A stretch of DNA of 64,000 nucleotides from Novosphingobium terrae (GTDB taxonomy: Bacteria > Pseudomonadota > Alphaproteobacteria > Sphingomonadales > Sphingomonadaceae), in NCBI RefSeq assembly GCF_017163935.1, contig NZ_JABVZR010000001.1, positions 2,604,001 to 2,668,000 of the forward strand, read 5' to 3'. Position 1 is the first letter of the stretch. Each line of letters begins with the position of its first letter. The translations under genes were made by a program, and so were the position numbers. Under the pieces are notes generated by a model. The model saw only the letters and a list, made by a program, of their open reading frames with translations, did no database searches and was not told the origin of the DNA. Of this stretch, positions 1 through 8,661 are shown piece after piece.

Positions 1-2511
1 CAGCCTGCGGTTCACATCATAGCTCGCCGAGAAGTCGAGCTGGCCGGTGGGGGCAACCACGATGGTGTTGGCCTGGCTGCCGCCCGAATTGTAGCTGTCA
101 ACATAGCTGCTGCGCCAGTTGTAGGCCAGACGCGCGGTGATGCCATACTTCTCGTAGATGGCCACCGCATTGTAGGACCAGTGCGAAACATCGACCACGC
201 GCTCCTTGCCCCCATGGATCGGATCGTCGGTCATGCCATCGCTGTAGGTGCCGTTCAGCTGCATGCCCAACCCGCTGAAAGCGCCCGGCAGGAAGTCGAA
301 GAACTGCTGATAGGCCACTTCCGCGCCGGTCAGATAGCCGTCACCCGTGTTGCGCGGGCGGCTGACCAGATAGGTGTTGCCGGCCAGGACTTCCGGTTCC
401 GAATAGGTCTGGATGTAGCCGTTCATCTTGCGATAGAAGCCCGCCACCGTCAGCGAGGTGGACTTGTTCGCATAGAATTCCAGCGAGGCGTCATAGTCGG
501 TGGTCTTGATCGGCAGCAGGGCCGGGTTGCCGCCGCTGCCGCTACCGTAATAGGTCTGGTTGCCGGTGCTGCCGCTGGGCGCATAGCTGACCAGCGGGTT
601 GAGCGCGGAGAACTCGGGGCGCGTCATTGCCTTGCCCCAGGCCAGACGCAGGAACAGCTTGTCGGTCAGGCCGACCTTGGCGTTGATGTTGGGCAGCAGG
701 TTGAGATAGTTCTGCTTGCTGCTGACGCCATTGCCCTGCAGCTGCTCCACCGTGTTGACCACGCGCAGACCACCCACGCCCGAAACCGGCATGTTGCCCA
801 GATTGAAGCCATATTCCACCTGGCCGTAGAAGGCATAGGTGTCTTCCTGATCCGAGAAGGCATTGTTGGGATCATAGGCAGGCTCGGCGGTGCTCAGCCC
901 CATGGCCGACAGCACCGAGGCGGTGTTGTTCAGCAGGTAGGTGGGGTTCATCGTCAGATACTGGCCCACGCCCAGCTTGCCATGCACCAGATTGGTGGGC
1001 GAGGTGGTGTAGGCATTCGACGGCAGCGTGCTCATCAGAATGTAGGTGTTGGCCGGGATCGCCGTGGAGGTGGTGGCCTGCGAATTGACCGAGCGATGCG
1101 TGAGACGCGTGCCGATCTTGAAGTTCTTCAGGAAGCCGCCATCGAAGTCATACTTCAGATCGTTGCGCCAGGCGACCTGGCTGCTGGTGGCCAGCGAGCG
1201 GTTGTTGAAGATGTCTTCCAGCGTGTAATTGGCCGGATTGGTCAGATCGACGCCGGTGATGCCAACATTCGGCGTGCCGCCCTGATTGTAGTTCACCGTC
1301 ATCGAGGGGCTGTTGAAGCCCGTATCGACGATGACGTTGCGATCCCTGATCTTGCTGTAATTGTAGGTCACCTCGGTCGACAGCGTGGCATGGCCGGTGT
1401 TCCACTTGGCACCGATGTTGCCCTGATAGCTGTCGGTCTGGTCAAGATAGGCCTGCATGCTGGAGAGCGTGTAGGCATTGGTCGTGGTCGAGCTTGAACC
1501 CAGGAAGTTGTAATCGCTGTTGGCCGTGATCGACGTCACGGTGCCCGCCTTGGGGATGGCGATGAAATAGCTGTTGTTATAGAGGTTCTTGTACTTGGTG
1601 TAGATGCCGTCGACATGAACATCCACATCGGGATTGGGCTTCCACTGCAGCGAGACATTGGCGCCGATGCGCTGACGGTCACCGCTGGCGTAAATGCCGC
1701 CGACCGTATCGGGGATGGCGATCGGGTTGCCCGAGGAATTGACATAAGGCGCCGTCGTCGCGCAGGCGGTGCCCGCCGTGACGCAGCTGGACACGTAGTT
1801 GAAGGCGTCCTGATCCTGATACTTGCGGCGGTTGTACGAGCCCGAAATCAGCAGGCCGATCTCACCGATGCTCGTATCCCAACGGTTGCTGACCAGACCG
1901 CTGCCGACATAGCTCATCTTGTCGGACTGCGAGCTGTAGATGCCGCGCACCGAACCGGCGATTTCCAGCCCCTTGAAGTCGAGCGGGCGATGCAGGCGGA
2001 TGTCCACCATGCCGGCCACGCCGCCTTCAACGATGTCGGGCGTGCTGGTCTTGTAGACATCGACGCCCGCCACCAGTTCGGCCGGGATGTCGGCCAGCGA
2101 GACCGCGCGGCTGGTGCCGGTGAAAGCCTCACGCCCGTTGATCAGCGTGCCGACATTGGGCAGGCCGCGGATCTGGACGGTTGCCGCCTCGCCCGCAGCG
2201 CGGGTGATCTGCACGCCGGTGACGCGCTGCAGGGCGTCGGACACGGTGTTGTCAGGCAGCTTGCCAATGTCTTCGGCGACGATGGAATCCACGATGTTGA
2301 TCGAGCTGCGCTTGATGCTCTGCGCCGAAGCCAGCGAGGCGCGCACGCCGGTCACCACGATGGCGGGGCCGCCTTCGTCACCCTGCGCGTCGGATTGCGG
2401 AGCAGCGGCGGGGGCAGCGCTGGCATCGGCGGTCTGCGCGTGAGCGGGTGTGACCAGTGCCAGGGCGCCAAAGGAAGCCGAGCACAGGACAGCGTTGCGG
2501 AAAGATTTCAT
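1..2511 (-). CDS. TonB-dependent receptor (3' end outside window)
   Basis: The frame is open from the ATG at 2511 to the window edge (837 codons), so the last strands of the barrel are missing. The N-terminus is a Sec signal peptide (MKSFRNAVL...ALVTPAHAQ, about 26 residues). A plug domain follows with the typical 'VVTGVRASLASAQSIKR', 'IGKLPDNTVSDALQRVTGVQI' and 'IRGLPNVGTLINGRE' signatures, and then aromatic-rich barrel sequence ('LRLAWGKAMTRPEFSALNP'). The start has a GAGGGTG Shine-Dalgarno sequence 5 nt upstream. Receptors of this kind move oligosaccharides across the outer membrane using TonB energy. Lying next to arabinan/arabinoxylan hydrolases, it probably imports arabino-oligosaccharides; the substrate is inferred from context. 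An operator-like palindrome lies about 40 bp upstream. Confidence 0.93.
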   Translation of the reverse strand, partial: MKSFRNAVLCSASFGALALVTPAHAQTADASAAPAAAPQSDAQGDEGGPAIVVTGVRASLASAQSIKRSSINIVDSIVAEDIGKLPDNTVSDALQRVTGVQITRAAGEAATVQIRGLPNVGTLINGREAFTGTSRAVSLADIPAELVAGVDVYKTSTPDIVEGGVAGMVDIRLHRPLDFKGLEIAGSVRGIYSSQSDKMSYVGSGLVSNRWDTSIGEIGLLISGSYNRRKYQDQDAFNYVSSCVTAGTACATTAPYVNSSGNPIAIPDTVGGIYASGDRQRIGANVSLQWKPNPDVDVHVDGIYTKYKNLYNNSYFIAIPKAGTVTSITANSDYNFLGSSSTTTNAYTLSSMQAYLDQTDSYQGNIGAKWNTGHATLSTEVTYNYSKIRDRNVIVDTGFNSPSMTVNYNQGGTPNVGITGVDLTNPANYTLEDIFNNRSLATSSQVAWRNDLKYDFDGGFLKNFKIGTRLTHRSVNSQATTSTAIPANTYILMSTLPSNAYTTSPTNLVHGKLGVGQYLTMNPTYLLNNTASVLSAMGLSTAEPAYDPNNAFSDQEDTYAFYGQVEYGFNLGNMPVSGVGGLRVVNTVEQLQGNGVSSKQNYLNLLPNINAKVGLTDKLFLRLAWGKAMTRPEFSALNPLVSYAPSGSTGNQTYYGSGSGGNPALLPIKTTDYDASLEFYANKSTSLTVAGFYRKMNGYIQTYSEPEVLAGNTYLVSRPRNTGDGYLTGAEVAYQQFFDFLPGAFSGLGMQLNGTYSDGMTDDPIHGGKERVVDVSHWSYNAVAIYEKYGITARLAYNWRSSYVDSYNSGGSQANTIVVAPTGQLDFSASYDVNRRL

Positions 2512-2551
2512 GGGGACACCCTCGGAGAAACAGACTCTTTCGAGCCTCTTT

Positions 2552-2562
2552 TAGTCTAACTA
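2552..2562. promoter_or_regulatory. Operator-like palindrome TAGTCTAACTA upstream of the receptor gene
   Basis: The sequence is TAGT-CTA-ACTA, fitting the TNGTNNNACNA pattern known for FadR-subfamily GntR regulators. A related site, TAGTCCGACAA, lies at 11753-11763 between the divergent pentose operons. A FadR-type regulator is encoded at 6651-7457. Its binding here is inferred from position and form only. Confidence 0.4.
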
Positions 2563-2648
2563 TTGAATCGCGATGTGACACCGGTGACGCAGGCCGTCAA
2601 GGGCAATCGATGCAGCCGGAAAACACGGTCCGTCACTGTGGCGATTTT

Positions 2649-2684
2649 GCCATGGGGCGGCGCATCACACGCCTGCCCCATGGC
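2649..2684. terminator. Hairpin after the arabinan-hydrolase operon
   Basis: A 10-bp perfect inverted repeat (GCCATGGGGC / GCCCCATGGC) with a 16-nt loop lies 21 bp beyond the GH43 stop codon. On the minus strand it is followed by AAAATCG and not a U-run, so it may be a transcript-end stabiliser or a factor-dependent stop and not a classical intrinsic terminator. Confidence 0.4.
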
Positions 2685-2705
2685 GTTGAGCCCGGTCAAA
2701 ACCGC

Positions 2706-3731
2706 TTAGATCAGCGGCCCATTGGCCACAGGAACGCCGAAATCCGGGGTTCCATCAACACGATAGTGAATCGGCTGAATGCGTGTATGGCGGTTGGGAT
2801 CGAAGAGCGGATCGCCCTTGATCGCCTCATAATCGCGGGCGTGATAGACCAGCATGTCACGCCCGGATTCATCCACGGTAAAGCTGTTATGTCCCGGGCC
2901 ATAGACATGATGAGTCGGACTGGAAACGAAGACCGGCTCAGGCGATTTGTGCCAGACCTTCGCGTCCATCAGATCGGCATCGGCAGGTGCGGTCAGCATG
3001 CCCATGCAATAACGCGCATCCGTGGCGCTGGCCGAATAGGTCATGAAGACCCGCCCGTGGCGGATCAGCACGGCGGGCGCCTCATTCACCTTGAAGCCGC
3101 GAATTTCCCAGGGCAATTCAGGCACAGACAGGCGAACGGGAGGCTGCGCCAGCGTGGTCGGCGTGGCCAGCGGCGCCAGATAGAGGTTCGAATTGGTGTC
3201 GATCCCCGGCTCCTTCTGCGCCCAGGCCAGCCAATGGCGGCCCTGATGCACAAAGCTGGTGGAATCCAGCGTGAACGTATCCCACGGCGTCTGCAACTGC
3301 CCCGCCAGCGCCCATTGCGCATGGAAAGGATCGGCGCCCTGCCCGCGCAGCACATAGGTGCGGATATGGAACTTGTCGTCGCCATCACCCGCCGCGAAAT
3401 AGAAGGACCAGCCGCCGTCGATCCAGTGCAGCTCGGGCGCCCAGATATAGCCCGCCATCTTGCCGCTGGCAGGCCGACGCCAGATCACGATCTCCTCGCC
3501 CTTGCCAAGCCCGCCCAGCGTGCGCGAACGGCGCAGCACAAGGCGGTCATACTCGGGCACCGAGGCGGTCATGTAATACCAGCCATCGGTGTGGCGGAAG
3601 ACCTGCGCATCGGCGCGCTGCTTCACCACCGGATTGACGATGCCATCCCGGGGCCCGCGCGCCAGCACCGGGCCAGACGCCAGAGCGGCACCCAGCAGAG
3701 CGCCGCCCACCATCATCTCACGCCGCTGCAT
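2706..3731 (-). CDS. Glycoside hydrolase family 43 protein, likely exo-acting alpha-L-arabinofuranosidase
   Basis: About 341 residues with an export signal that begins MQRREMMVGGALLGAALASG; the paired arginines followed by a hydrophobic stretch are compatible with Tat export. The body is a five-bladed GH43 propeller. Candidate acidic residues are the Asp in 'RADAQVF' (general base), the Asp in 'TLDSTSF' (pKa modulator) and the Glu in 'KVNEAPAV' (general acid). 'YIWAPELHWIDG' is the usual GH43 blade motif. The frame is open further upstream into the preceding gene, but the ATG at 3731 begins the signal peptide and lies 2 nt after the stop of the second GH43 gene, so the two are co-transcribed. 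It probably trims arabinose side chains; exact specificity cannot be read from sequence. Confidence 0.85.
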   Translation of the reverse strand: MQRREMMVGGALLGAALASGPVLARGPRDGIVNPVVKQRADAQVFRHTDGWYYMTASVPEYDRLVLRRSRTLGGLGKGEEIVIWRRPASGKMAGYIWAPELHWIDGGWSFYFAAGDGDDKFHIRTYVLRGQGADPFHAQWALAGQLQTPWDTFTLDSTSFVHQGRHWLAWAQKEPGIDTNSNLYLAPLATPTTLAQPPVRLSVPELPWEIRGFKVNEAPAVLIRHGRVFMTYSASATDARYCMGMLTAPADADLMDAKVWHKSPEPVFVSSPTHHVYGPGHNSFTVDESGRDMLVYHARDYEAIKGDPLFDPNRHTRIQPIHYRVDGTPDFGVPVANGPLI

Positions 3732-3733
3732 GG

Positions 3734-4759
3734 TCAACGCTCCGCCACCGGCCAGCCATCGGCGCCCCACTGGATGCGGGCCAGACGCAGCGTGGAGGCG
3801 CCGTGGTTTTCCTTGTCATAGGCGTGATAGGCCACGATGTCCGTGCCATCCTTGTCATGCATGAAACCGGCATGACCGGGGCCACGGAAGCGCTCCTGCT
3901 CAGGCAGATCGGCGCGCAGGAAGATCGTGCCGCCGCCCTGCATCATCGCGCTGCCATCCTTGCCCAGATAGGGCCCGGTGATCTTGTCGGCGCGCGAGAC
4001 CACCGTGTAATAGGTGCTGTTCACGCCCTTGCAGCAGTAATCATAGGAAGCGAACAGCCAATAGGCCCCGCCATGCCGGACGATAAATGGCGCCTCGACA
4101 GGAGCAGGCGCGCCCGCAGGTGCCGGGCGGCGCGCGATGGACAGAGGCTTGGCCTCCGGATGTAGCGGCTTGCCGGTTTTGCCATCGAGTTCGACCAGCT
4201 TGATCCCCGTCCAGAAGCTGCCGAAGGTCAGCCAGTGGCGGCCTTCCGCATCCACAACTGCGTTGGGATCGATGGCGTTATAGTCGTCGCTGTTCTGCGA
4301 CATCAGCACCAGCCCCTCGTCGCGCCAGCCATAGCCGGGCTTGGCGGGATCGAGCGTGGGCGAGGTGAACAGGCCAATCGCCGAACGATTGCCGCCAAAG
4401 GTCGAGACCGCATAATACAGCCGCCAGCGTCCGTTGACGTAGGAGATATCCGGCGCCCACATCTCCTTGGTGCCGGGCACGGCCTTTTGCGCCCAGTCAG
4501 GGATATGGTCGAACAGCGGCTTGCCCGCCGTCCAGTGGATCAGATCCTTCGAGGTGCGGCTGAGCAGATAATGCCCGGCATCGCCCGGAATGCCGGTGCC
4601 GAAAACGTAATAGGTGTCGCCCTCACGCGTGATCACCGGATCATGCGTGGGGACCAGATCGCCGGTCAGCTGAGAGTTCAGCGTGGGCGTCTGGGCCACG
4701 GCGGGAACCGTGGCCACAACACCCAGCAGGGCCGAGGCGGCGAGAAGAAACTTGCGCAT
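3734..4759 (-). CDS. Glycoside hydrolase family 43 protein, endo-arabinanase-like
   Basis: About 341 residues with a Sec signal peptide (MRKFLLAASALLGVVATVPAVAQ). Catalytic acids are visible: D40 in 'PTHDPVI' (base), the Asp in 'NAIDPNAVVD' and the Glu in 'VEAPFIVRHGG' (acid). 'KEMWAPDISYVNGRWRLYYAV' is the typical GH43 endo-arabinanase blade sequence. I chose the ATG at 4759 and not the in-frame TTG at 4774, because GAGGACG sits at Shine-Dalgarno distance from the ATG and the signal peptide starts there. It lies in one operon with the GH51 gene upstream and the other GH43 gene downstream. The likely role is cutting the alpha-1,5-arabinan backbone outside the cytoplasm. Confidence 0.86.
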   Translation of the reverse strand: MRKFLLAASALLGVVATVPAVAQTPTLNSQLTGDLVPTHDPVITREGDTYYVFGTGIPGDAGHYLLSRTSKDLIHWTAGKPLFDHIPDWAQKAVPGTKEMWAPDISYVNGRWRLYYAVSTFGGNRSAIGLFTSPTLDPAKPGYGWRDEGLVLMSQNSDDYNAIDPNAVVDAEGRHWLTFGSFWTGIKLVELDGKTGKPLHPEAKPLSIARRPAPAGAPAPVEAPFIVRHGGAYWLFASYDYCCKGVNSTYYTVVSRADKITGPYLGKDGSAMMQGGGTIFLRADLPEQERFRGPGHAGFMHDKDGTDIVAYHAYDKENHGASTLRLARIQWGADGWPVAER

Positions 4760-4770
4760 GCGTAACGTCC

Positions 4771-6342
4771 TCAATCCAGATCCAGCACCACCACCGACTT
4801 GGCCGGCAGCGTCACCTTCAGCGTCCCGCCCGCGACGCTGGCGCCACGGAAGGGCGCCGGCGCGACAGCATTGGGCGCGGCAAAATCATTGTGAGCATTC
4901 ATCGCGGCGGCCGTGATGATCTGGCCCTGCACACGGCCCGCCTTCACACCTTCCAGAGCCACCGAGAGCGGCGCGGCATGGTTGGGGTCCAGATTGGCCA
5001 GCGCCACATGCACCTTGCCATCCTTGCCCTTCACCGCCGAGGCGCTGATCCCCGGCACCGACCAGTTGCCCTCACCATAGTTGGGGCCCTTCACCGTGAT
5101 CGGCAGCACAGTGGCATCCTGCCACGGGCGGTACATGGCGAAGACGTGATAGGTCGGCGTCAGCACCATCTTGGCGCCGTCGGTCAGGATCATCGCCTGA
5201 AGCACATTGACCATCTGGGCCACGGCGCTCAGTCGCACGCGGTCGGCATGATGGGCAAAGATGTTGAGCGAGATCGCCGCCACCAAAGCATCGCGCATGG
5301 TGTTCTGCTGGCGCAGGAAGCCGGGATTGGTGCCCTTTTCCGGCGCGAACCAGGTGCCCCATTCGTCCACCGCCAGGAAGACGCGCTTCTTGGGATCATA
5401 CTTGTCCATGATCGCGCTGTGGCGGGCGATCATATCGTCAAGGCGGTTGGCCTCGAACAGGGTCTGCTGCCAGCCGCTTTCATCGAAATCGGTGGCCGAG
5501 GCGCGCGGCGGCCACTGGCCGGGGATGGTGTAATAATGCAGCGAGAGCCCGTCGACCTTGTCCCCCGCGACCTTCATCATGGTCTCGGTCCAGGCGTAAT
5601 CGTCGCTGTTGGCGCCCGAGGCGACCTTCAACGTATGCGCACCCTCGGGCAGCTTGATGAAGGTGCTGTAACGGCGGGTTTCATCCGCCGCGAATTCGGC
5701 GCGCATGTTGCCGCCGCAACCCCACAGCTCATTGCCGATGCCGAAATAGGGCACCGCCCAGGGCGCCTTATGGCCATTGGCGGCGCGCTCATCAGCCAGC
5801 GAACCGGCGGGGGCCGTCATATACTCCACCCACTCGGCCATCTCGCGCGGCGTGCCATCGCCGACATTGCCCGAAATATAGGGCTCGGCGCCGATCTGAT
5901 CGACCAGATCCATGAATTCATGCGTGCCCACGCGGTTGGGCTCGGTCACGCCGCCCCAATGGGTGTTGACCTTGACCGGGCGCTTCGTGGGATCGCCAAT
6001 GCCTTCGCGCCAGTGATATTCATCGGCAAAGCAGCCGCCCGGCCAGCGCACCATCGGCACCTTGAGCGCCCGCAGCGCGCCCACCACGTCATTGCGGAAG
6101 CCGCGCGTGTTGGGAATGGGTGACTCCGGGCCGACCCAGAGGCCGCCATAGATGCCATTGCCCAGATGCTCGGCGAATTGGGTGAAGATATGACGGTCAT
6201 AGGTGGCGCCGGGATGATCGGCCTCCAGCGTTGCCGTGGCCGCCTGTGCTGCGGGAGCATCCTTTGCCGCCGCCTGCACCGCGCCGCAAGAAACCGACAG
6301 CAGCAGAGCCGCCGCCATCATACGCCTGACCATCACCATCAT
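4771..6342 (-). CDS. GH51 alpha-L-arabinofuranosidase (exported)
   Basis: 523 residues, the expected length for GH51. It starts with a signal peptide (MMVMVRRMMAAALLLSVSC...QAAAKD). Motifs typical of the family are 'VRWPGGCFADEYHW', the acid/base E205 in 'GIGNELWGCGG' and the nucleophile E327 in 'AVDEWGTWF'. The enzyme releases terminal arabinofuranose from arabinan or arabinoxylan oligosaccharides. It is the first gene of the three-hydrolase operon and is divergent from the GntR regulator gene. Many GH51 enzymes are cytoplasmic, so the export signal matters: final trimming seems to take place in the periplasm or at the surface, with free L-arabinose then crossing the inner membrane. Confidence 0.93.
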   Translation of the reverse strand: MMVMVRRMMAAALLLSVSCGAVQAAAKDAPAAQAATATLEADHPGATYDRHIFTQFAEHLGNGIYGGLWVGPESPIPNTRGFRNDVVGALRALKVPMVRWPGGCFADEYHWREGIGDPTKRPVKVNTHWGGVTEPNRVGTHEFMDLVDQIGAEPYISGNVGDGTPREMAEWVEYMTAPAGSLADERAANGHKAPWAVPYFGIGNELWGCGGNMRAEFAADETRRYSTFIKLPEGAHTLKVASGANSDDYAWTETMMKVAGDKVDGLSLHYYTIPGQWPPRASATDFDESGWQQTLFEANRLDDMIARHSAIMDKYDPKKRVFLAVDEWGTWFAPEKGTNPGFLRQQNTMRDALVAAISLNIFAHHADRVRLSAVAQMVNVLQAMILTDGAKMVLTPTYHVFAMYRPWQDATVLPITVKGPNYGEGNWSVPGISASAVKGKDGKVHVALANLDPNHAAPLSVALEGVKAGRVQGQIITAAAMNAHNDFAAPNAVAPAPFRGASVAGGTLKVTLPAKSVVVLDLD

Positions 6343-6650
6343 CGACTCCCAATAGTTCGATCTTTATGCGGACACGAATCACAGCGCGAAGGGAGACAAC
6401 ACGCGGCAAGCCCCTCACCCATGCAGCGCATGGACAGGCAGGACTGCCTCATCATCATTCTGAAACACCGCCCTGCCCCTTAAGTCCGTCTCGCATCTTG
6501 CGCGAAAATCGGGCACTGGCAGGAGGTGTGGCGCGTTTTGGCCCCTCGATCTGACTGATCCGTCAATTACTCCTACTTAAAAGAGATTTTCCTCGAACGC
6601 AAATGCTGTTTTGGCTATGGCTGAATCAGCGACCTCACGAGAGAACCCCA
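6343..6650. promoter_or_regulatory. Divergent promoter region between the hydrolase operon and the GntR gene
   Basis: 308 bp without a convincing gene. It must hold promoters for both directions. TAGTTCGATCT at 6353-6363 is a weak match (about 7 of 11) to the palindrome seen at 2552 and 11753. TTACTCCTACT at 6567-6577 recurs at 13161-13171 in the same island. I could not assign -35/-10 boxes with confidence. Confidence 0.35.
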
Positions 6651-7457
6651 TTGAGCAAGTCCGACCAATCATCCGACACGTCGCCCATCACCCAGCAAGA
6701 CGCTCAGCCAGACGCCCAGAGCGATGCTCCCCGCCCCAAGCGCGGCACCGGGCGGCGGCTGCATGGCGCCATCGCCTTCAAGCTGGGGACCGATATCGTC
6801 TCGGGCGTCTATGCGCCGGGCACAGTGCTGTCGAGCGAGGTCGAATTCTCCGAGGCACTGGACGTGTCGCGCGGCGCCTTCCGTGAGGCGATGCAGGTGC
6901 TCGCCGCCAAGGGGCTGGTGGAGAGCCGCCCCAAGGCCGGCACCCGCGTGCTGCCGCGCACCCGCTGGAACCTGCTCGACCCCGATGTGCTGGCCTGGGC
7001 CTTCTCCGGCGAGCCCGATCCGTCCTTCGTGCGCGGCATCTTCGAGCTGCGCGCCATCGTGGAACCGGGCGCCGCCCGCCTCGCCGCAGAGCGCCGCGAC
7101 CGCGAGGATCTGCGCGCGATGAAGGACGCGCTTTCCGCCATGCGCCGCCACACTTTGGCGACCGATGCAGGCCGCGCTGCCGACCGCGATTTCCACGATG
7201 CGATCCTGCGCGCCACCCGCAACGATGCGCTGATCGTGCTGACGGCTTCGATCGGCTCGGCGGTGCATTGGACGACGCAGTACAAGCAGCGTTCGCGCGC
7301 TCTGCCGCGTAATCCGATCCCCGATCACGCCAAGGTCTATGATGCTATTGCTGCGGGCGATGGCGATGCGGCAGCCGCGGCGATGCGTGTGCTGGTTGAT
7401 CTGGCTTTGGAGGATACGCGGGAAGAAATGGGTCAGGGAAGCGGGAAAGAAGGATAA
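6651..7457 (+). CDS. GntR family (FadR subfamily) transcriptional regulator
   Basis: About 268 residues. After a low-complexity Asp/Gln/Ala-rich stretch comes a winged helix ('GTVLSSEVEFSEALDVSRGAFREAMQVLAAKGLVESRPKAG' region), then an FCD ligand domain with 'IFELRAIVEPGAARLAA' and metal-ligand candidates ('DRDFHDAI', 'DHAKVYDAI'). The frame is open to an ATG at 6603, but that would add an odd hydrophobic MLFWLWLN start with no ribosome site. The TTG at 6651 has GAGAG 5-9 nt upstream, so I prefer it. By position it should control the arabinose island, with a pathway sugar acid as a plausible effector; both points are inferred. Confidence 0.85.
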   Translation: MSKSDQSSDTSPITQQDAQPDAQSDAPRPKRGTGRRLHGAIAFKLGTDIVSGVYAPGTVLSSEVEFSEALDVSRGAFREAMQVLAAKGLVESRPKAGTRVLPRTRWNLLDPDVLAWAFSGEPDPSFVRGIFELRAIVEPGAARLAAERRDREDLRAMKDALSAMRRHTLATDAGRAADRDFHDAILRATRNDALIVLTASIGSAVHWTTQYKQRSRALPRNPIPDHAKVYDAIAAGDGDAAAAAMRVLVDLALEDTREEMGQGSGKEG

Positions 7458-7462
7458 GACAA

Positions 7463-7696
7463 TGCGAGGGGGTTTCCCCCTCGCGCTCCCATGACGTCTC
7501 CCGACGACAGGGCAGTGGCGCCGAAGTGTTGCGCCACGCCTCTCCACCTGCGCAGCCTGTAGCGCCGCAGGCATTCGATTCCTTCACGATAGTCCCGGCC
7601 GGAGTTACTGCCTGCGGCGCCGCGACGTTGCTCTTCGGCCGAACCCCGGGCACCACATAGACATTCATGGGAGCGCGAGGGTGTAACACCCTCGCA
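7463..7696 (-). repeat. Dispersed hairpin-ended intergenic element, full copy 1 (reverse orientation)
   Basis: 234 bp. One end is the hairpin GCGAGGGGG-TTT-CCCCCTCGC (7464-7484), the other GCGAGGGTG-TAA-CACCCTCGC (7675-7695), each joined inwards to GCTCCCAT / ATGGGAGC. The reverse complement aligns along its length with the copies at 42949 and 62063, including an internal inverted repeat (GCGCCGCAGGC / GCCTGCGGCGC). It lies exactly between the convergent gntR and lactonase genes. Both hairpins are followed outward by pyrimidine-rich sequence, so it could stop transcription from both sides. Confidence 0.9.
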
Positions 7697-7717
7697 TTTA
7701 ACTCTTTTTCTTCAGCC

Positions 7718-8584
7718 TTAGCCCACCGGCCCGGCATAAGCATGTGAGGGATTCCCGCGAATGCCCCCCGTTTCCACCTCGAACAGGACGCCATCATGCT
7801 CACTGTCGGGCAGGCCGATGGCGGCTGACGTTACGAACAGCCGGTCCAGCCCCTCACCCGCAAAAGCCATGTTGGTGATGCGTTTGGCGGGGAGGTCTAT
7901 GCTGCGCTCCAGCCTGCCTTCCGGGTCAAAGCGGCTGATGCGGCCACCATCCCAATGGGCCACCCAGAGGAAGCCCTCGGCGTCGCAGTTCATGCCATCG
8001 GGGTAACCGTCGGCCTCGGTGAATTGGATGAAGGGCGCGCGCTTTGAGGCACCGCCCTCGTGCCGGGCGAAGCGATAGATCAGGCGCTTGCTGCTGTCCG
8101 CGTGGTAGAGCCACTGGCCGCAGGGCGAGAGGCCGGGGCCGTTGGGTACGCCGTAATCACTGTCGATCTGCTGCCACACGCCCTGCGGTGAGAGGCGGTA
8201 GAGCGAGCCGCAGGCCTGTTCCTCGGCCATATCCATGGTGCCGCACCAGATGGCGCCGGTGGCATCGGCCTTGCCGTCGTTCATGCGGTTGCCGGGCAGA
8301 TGGGGCTCGGGGCCGGAGCGCTCGCCGATGGTGAGAGGGTCCAGCGTGATGCGCGCGATGCCGCTGCGGAAGCCGCCGACGAAACCGCCCTCGGCATGCT
8401 CCACCACCCAGCCGAGGGGTTCGGGCATGGCAAAGCGCTCCACCTTACCCGTGGCCAGCGTCAGACGGTTGAGCGCGGGGGCAAGGATATCGACCCAGTA
8501 GAAGGCACCGTCGCGCGCGACCCACAGGGCGCCCTCGCCCAGAGTGTCGCGCGTGTCGCGGGCGATTGTCCGCACCTTGCTCAT
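7718..8584 (-). CDS. SMP-30/gluconolactonase family sugar lactonase (probable L-arabinonolactonase)
   Basis: About 288 residues, a six-bladed propeller of the SMP-30/regucalcin family. Metal-site motifs visible are 'TLGEGALWV' (Glu), 'NRMNDGKAD' (Asn/Asp), 'GVPNGPGLS' (Asn) and 'EADGYPDGMNCD' (Asp). Three ATGs are close together; the third (8584) is preferred because AGAGG lies 9 nt upstream, whereas it touches the first. There is no signal peptide, so the enzyme is cytoplasmic. It would hydrolyse the aldonolactone made by the sugar 1-dehydrogenase to the free aldonate, feeding the dehydratase encoded 77 bp upstream. Substrate is inferred from the operon. Confidence 0.87.
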   Translation of the reverse strand: MSKVRTIARDTRDTLGEGALWVARDGAFYWVDILAPALNRLTLATGKVERFAMPEPLGWVVEHAEGGFVGGFRSGIARITLDPLTIGERSGPEPHLPGNRMNDGKADATGAIWCGTMDMAEEQACGSLYRLSPQGVWQQIDSDYGVPNGPGLSPCGQWLYHADSSKRLIYRFARHEGGASKRAPFIQFTEADGYPDGMNCDAEGFLWVAHWDGGRISRFDPEGRLERSIDLPAKRITNMAFAGEGLDRLFVTSAAIGLPDSEHDGVLFEVETGGIRGNPSHAYAGPVG

Positions 8585-8661
8585 GGCCATCATCCTCTTT
8601 TCATGCGCAGAGCGGCTGGCCCGATGGACTCAGGCCAGCCGCTCCGACTTGTGCAGGTGTC

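Noticed and set aside
7345..7803. A 152-codon minus-strand frame between gntR and the lactonase gene
   Set aside because: It runs through the dispersed repeat and overlaps both neighbours; its WEREGETPSH sequence is just the repeat end read as protein.
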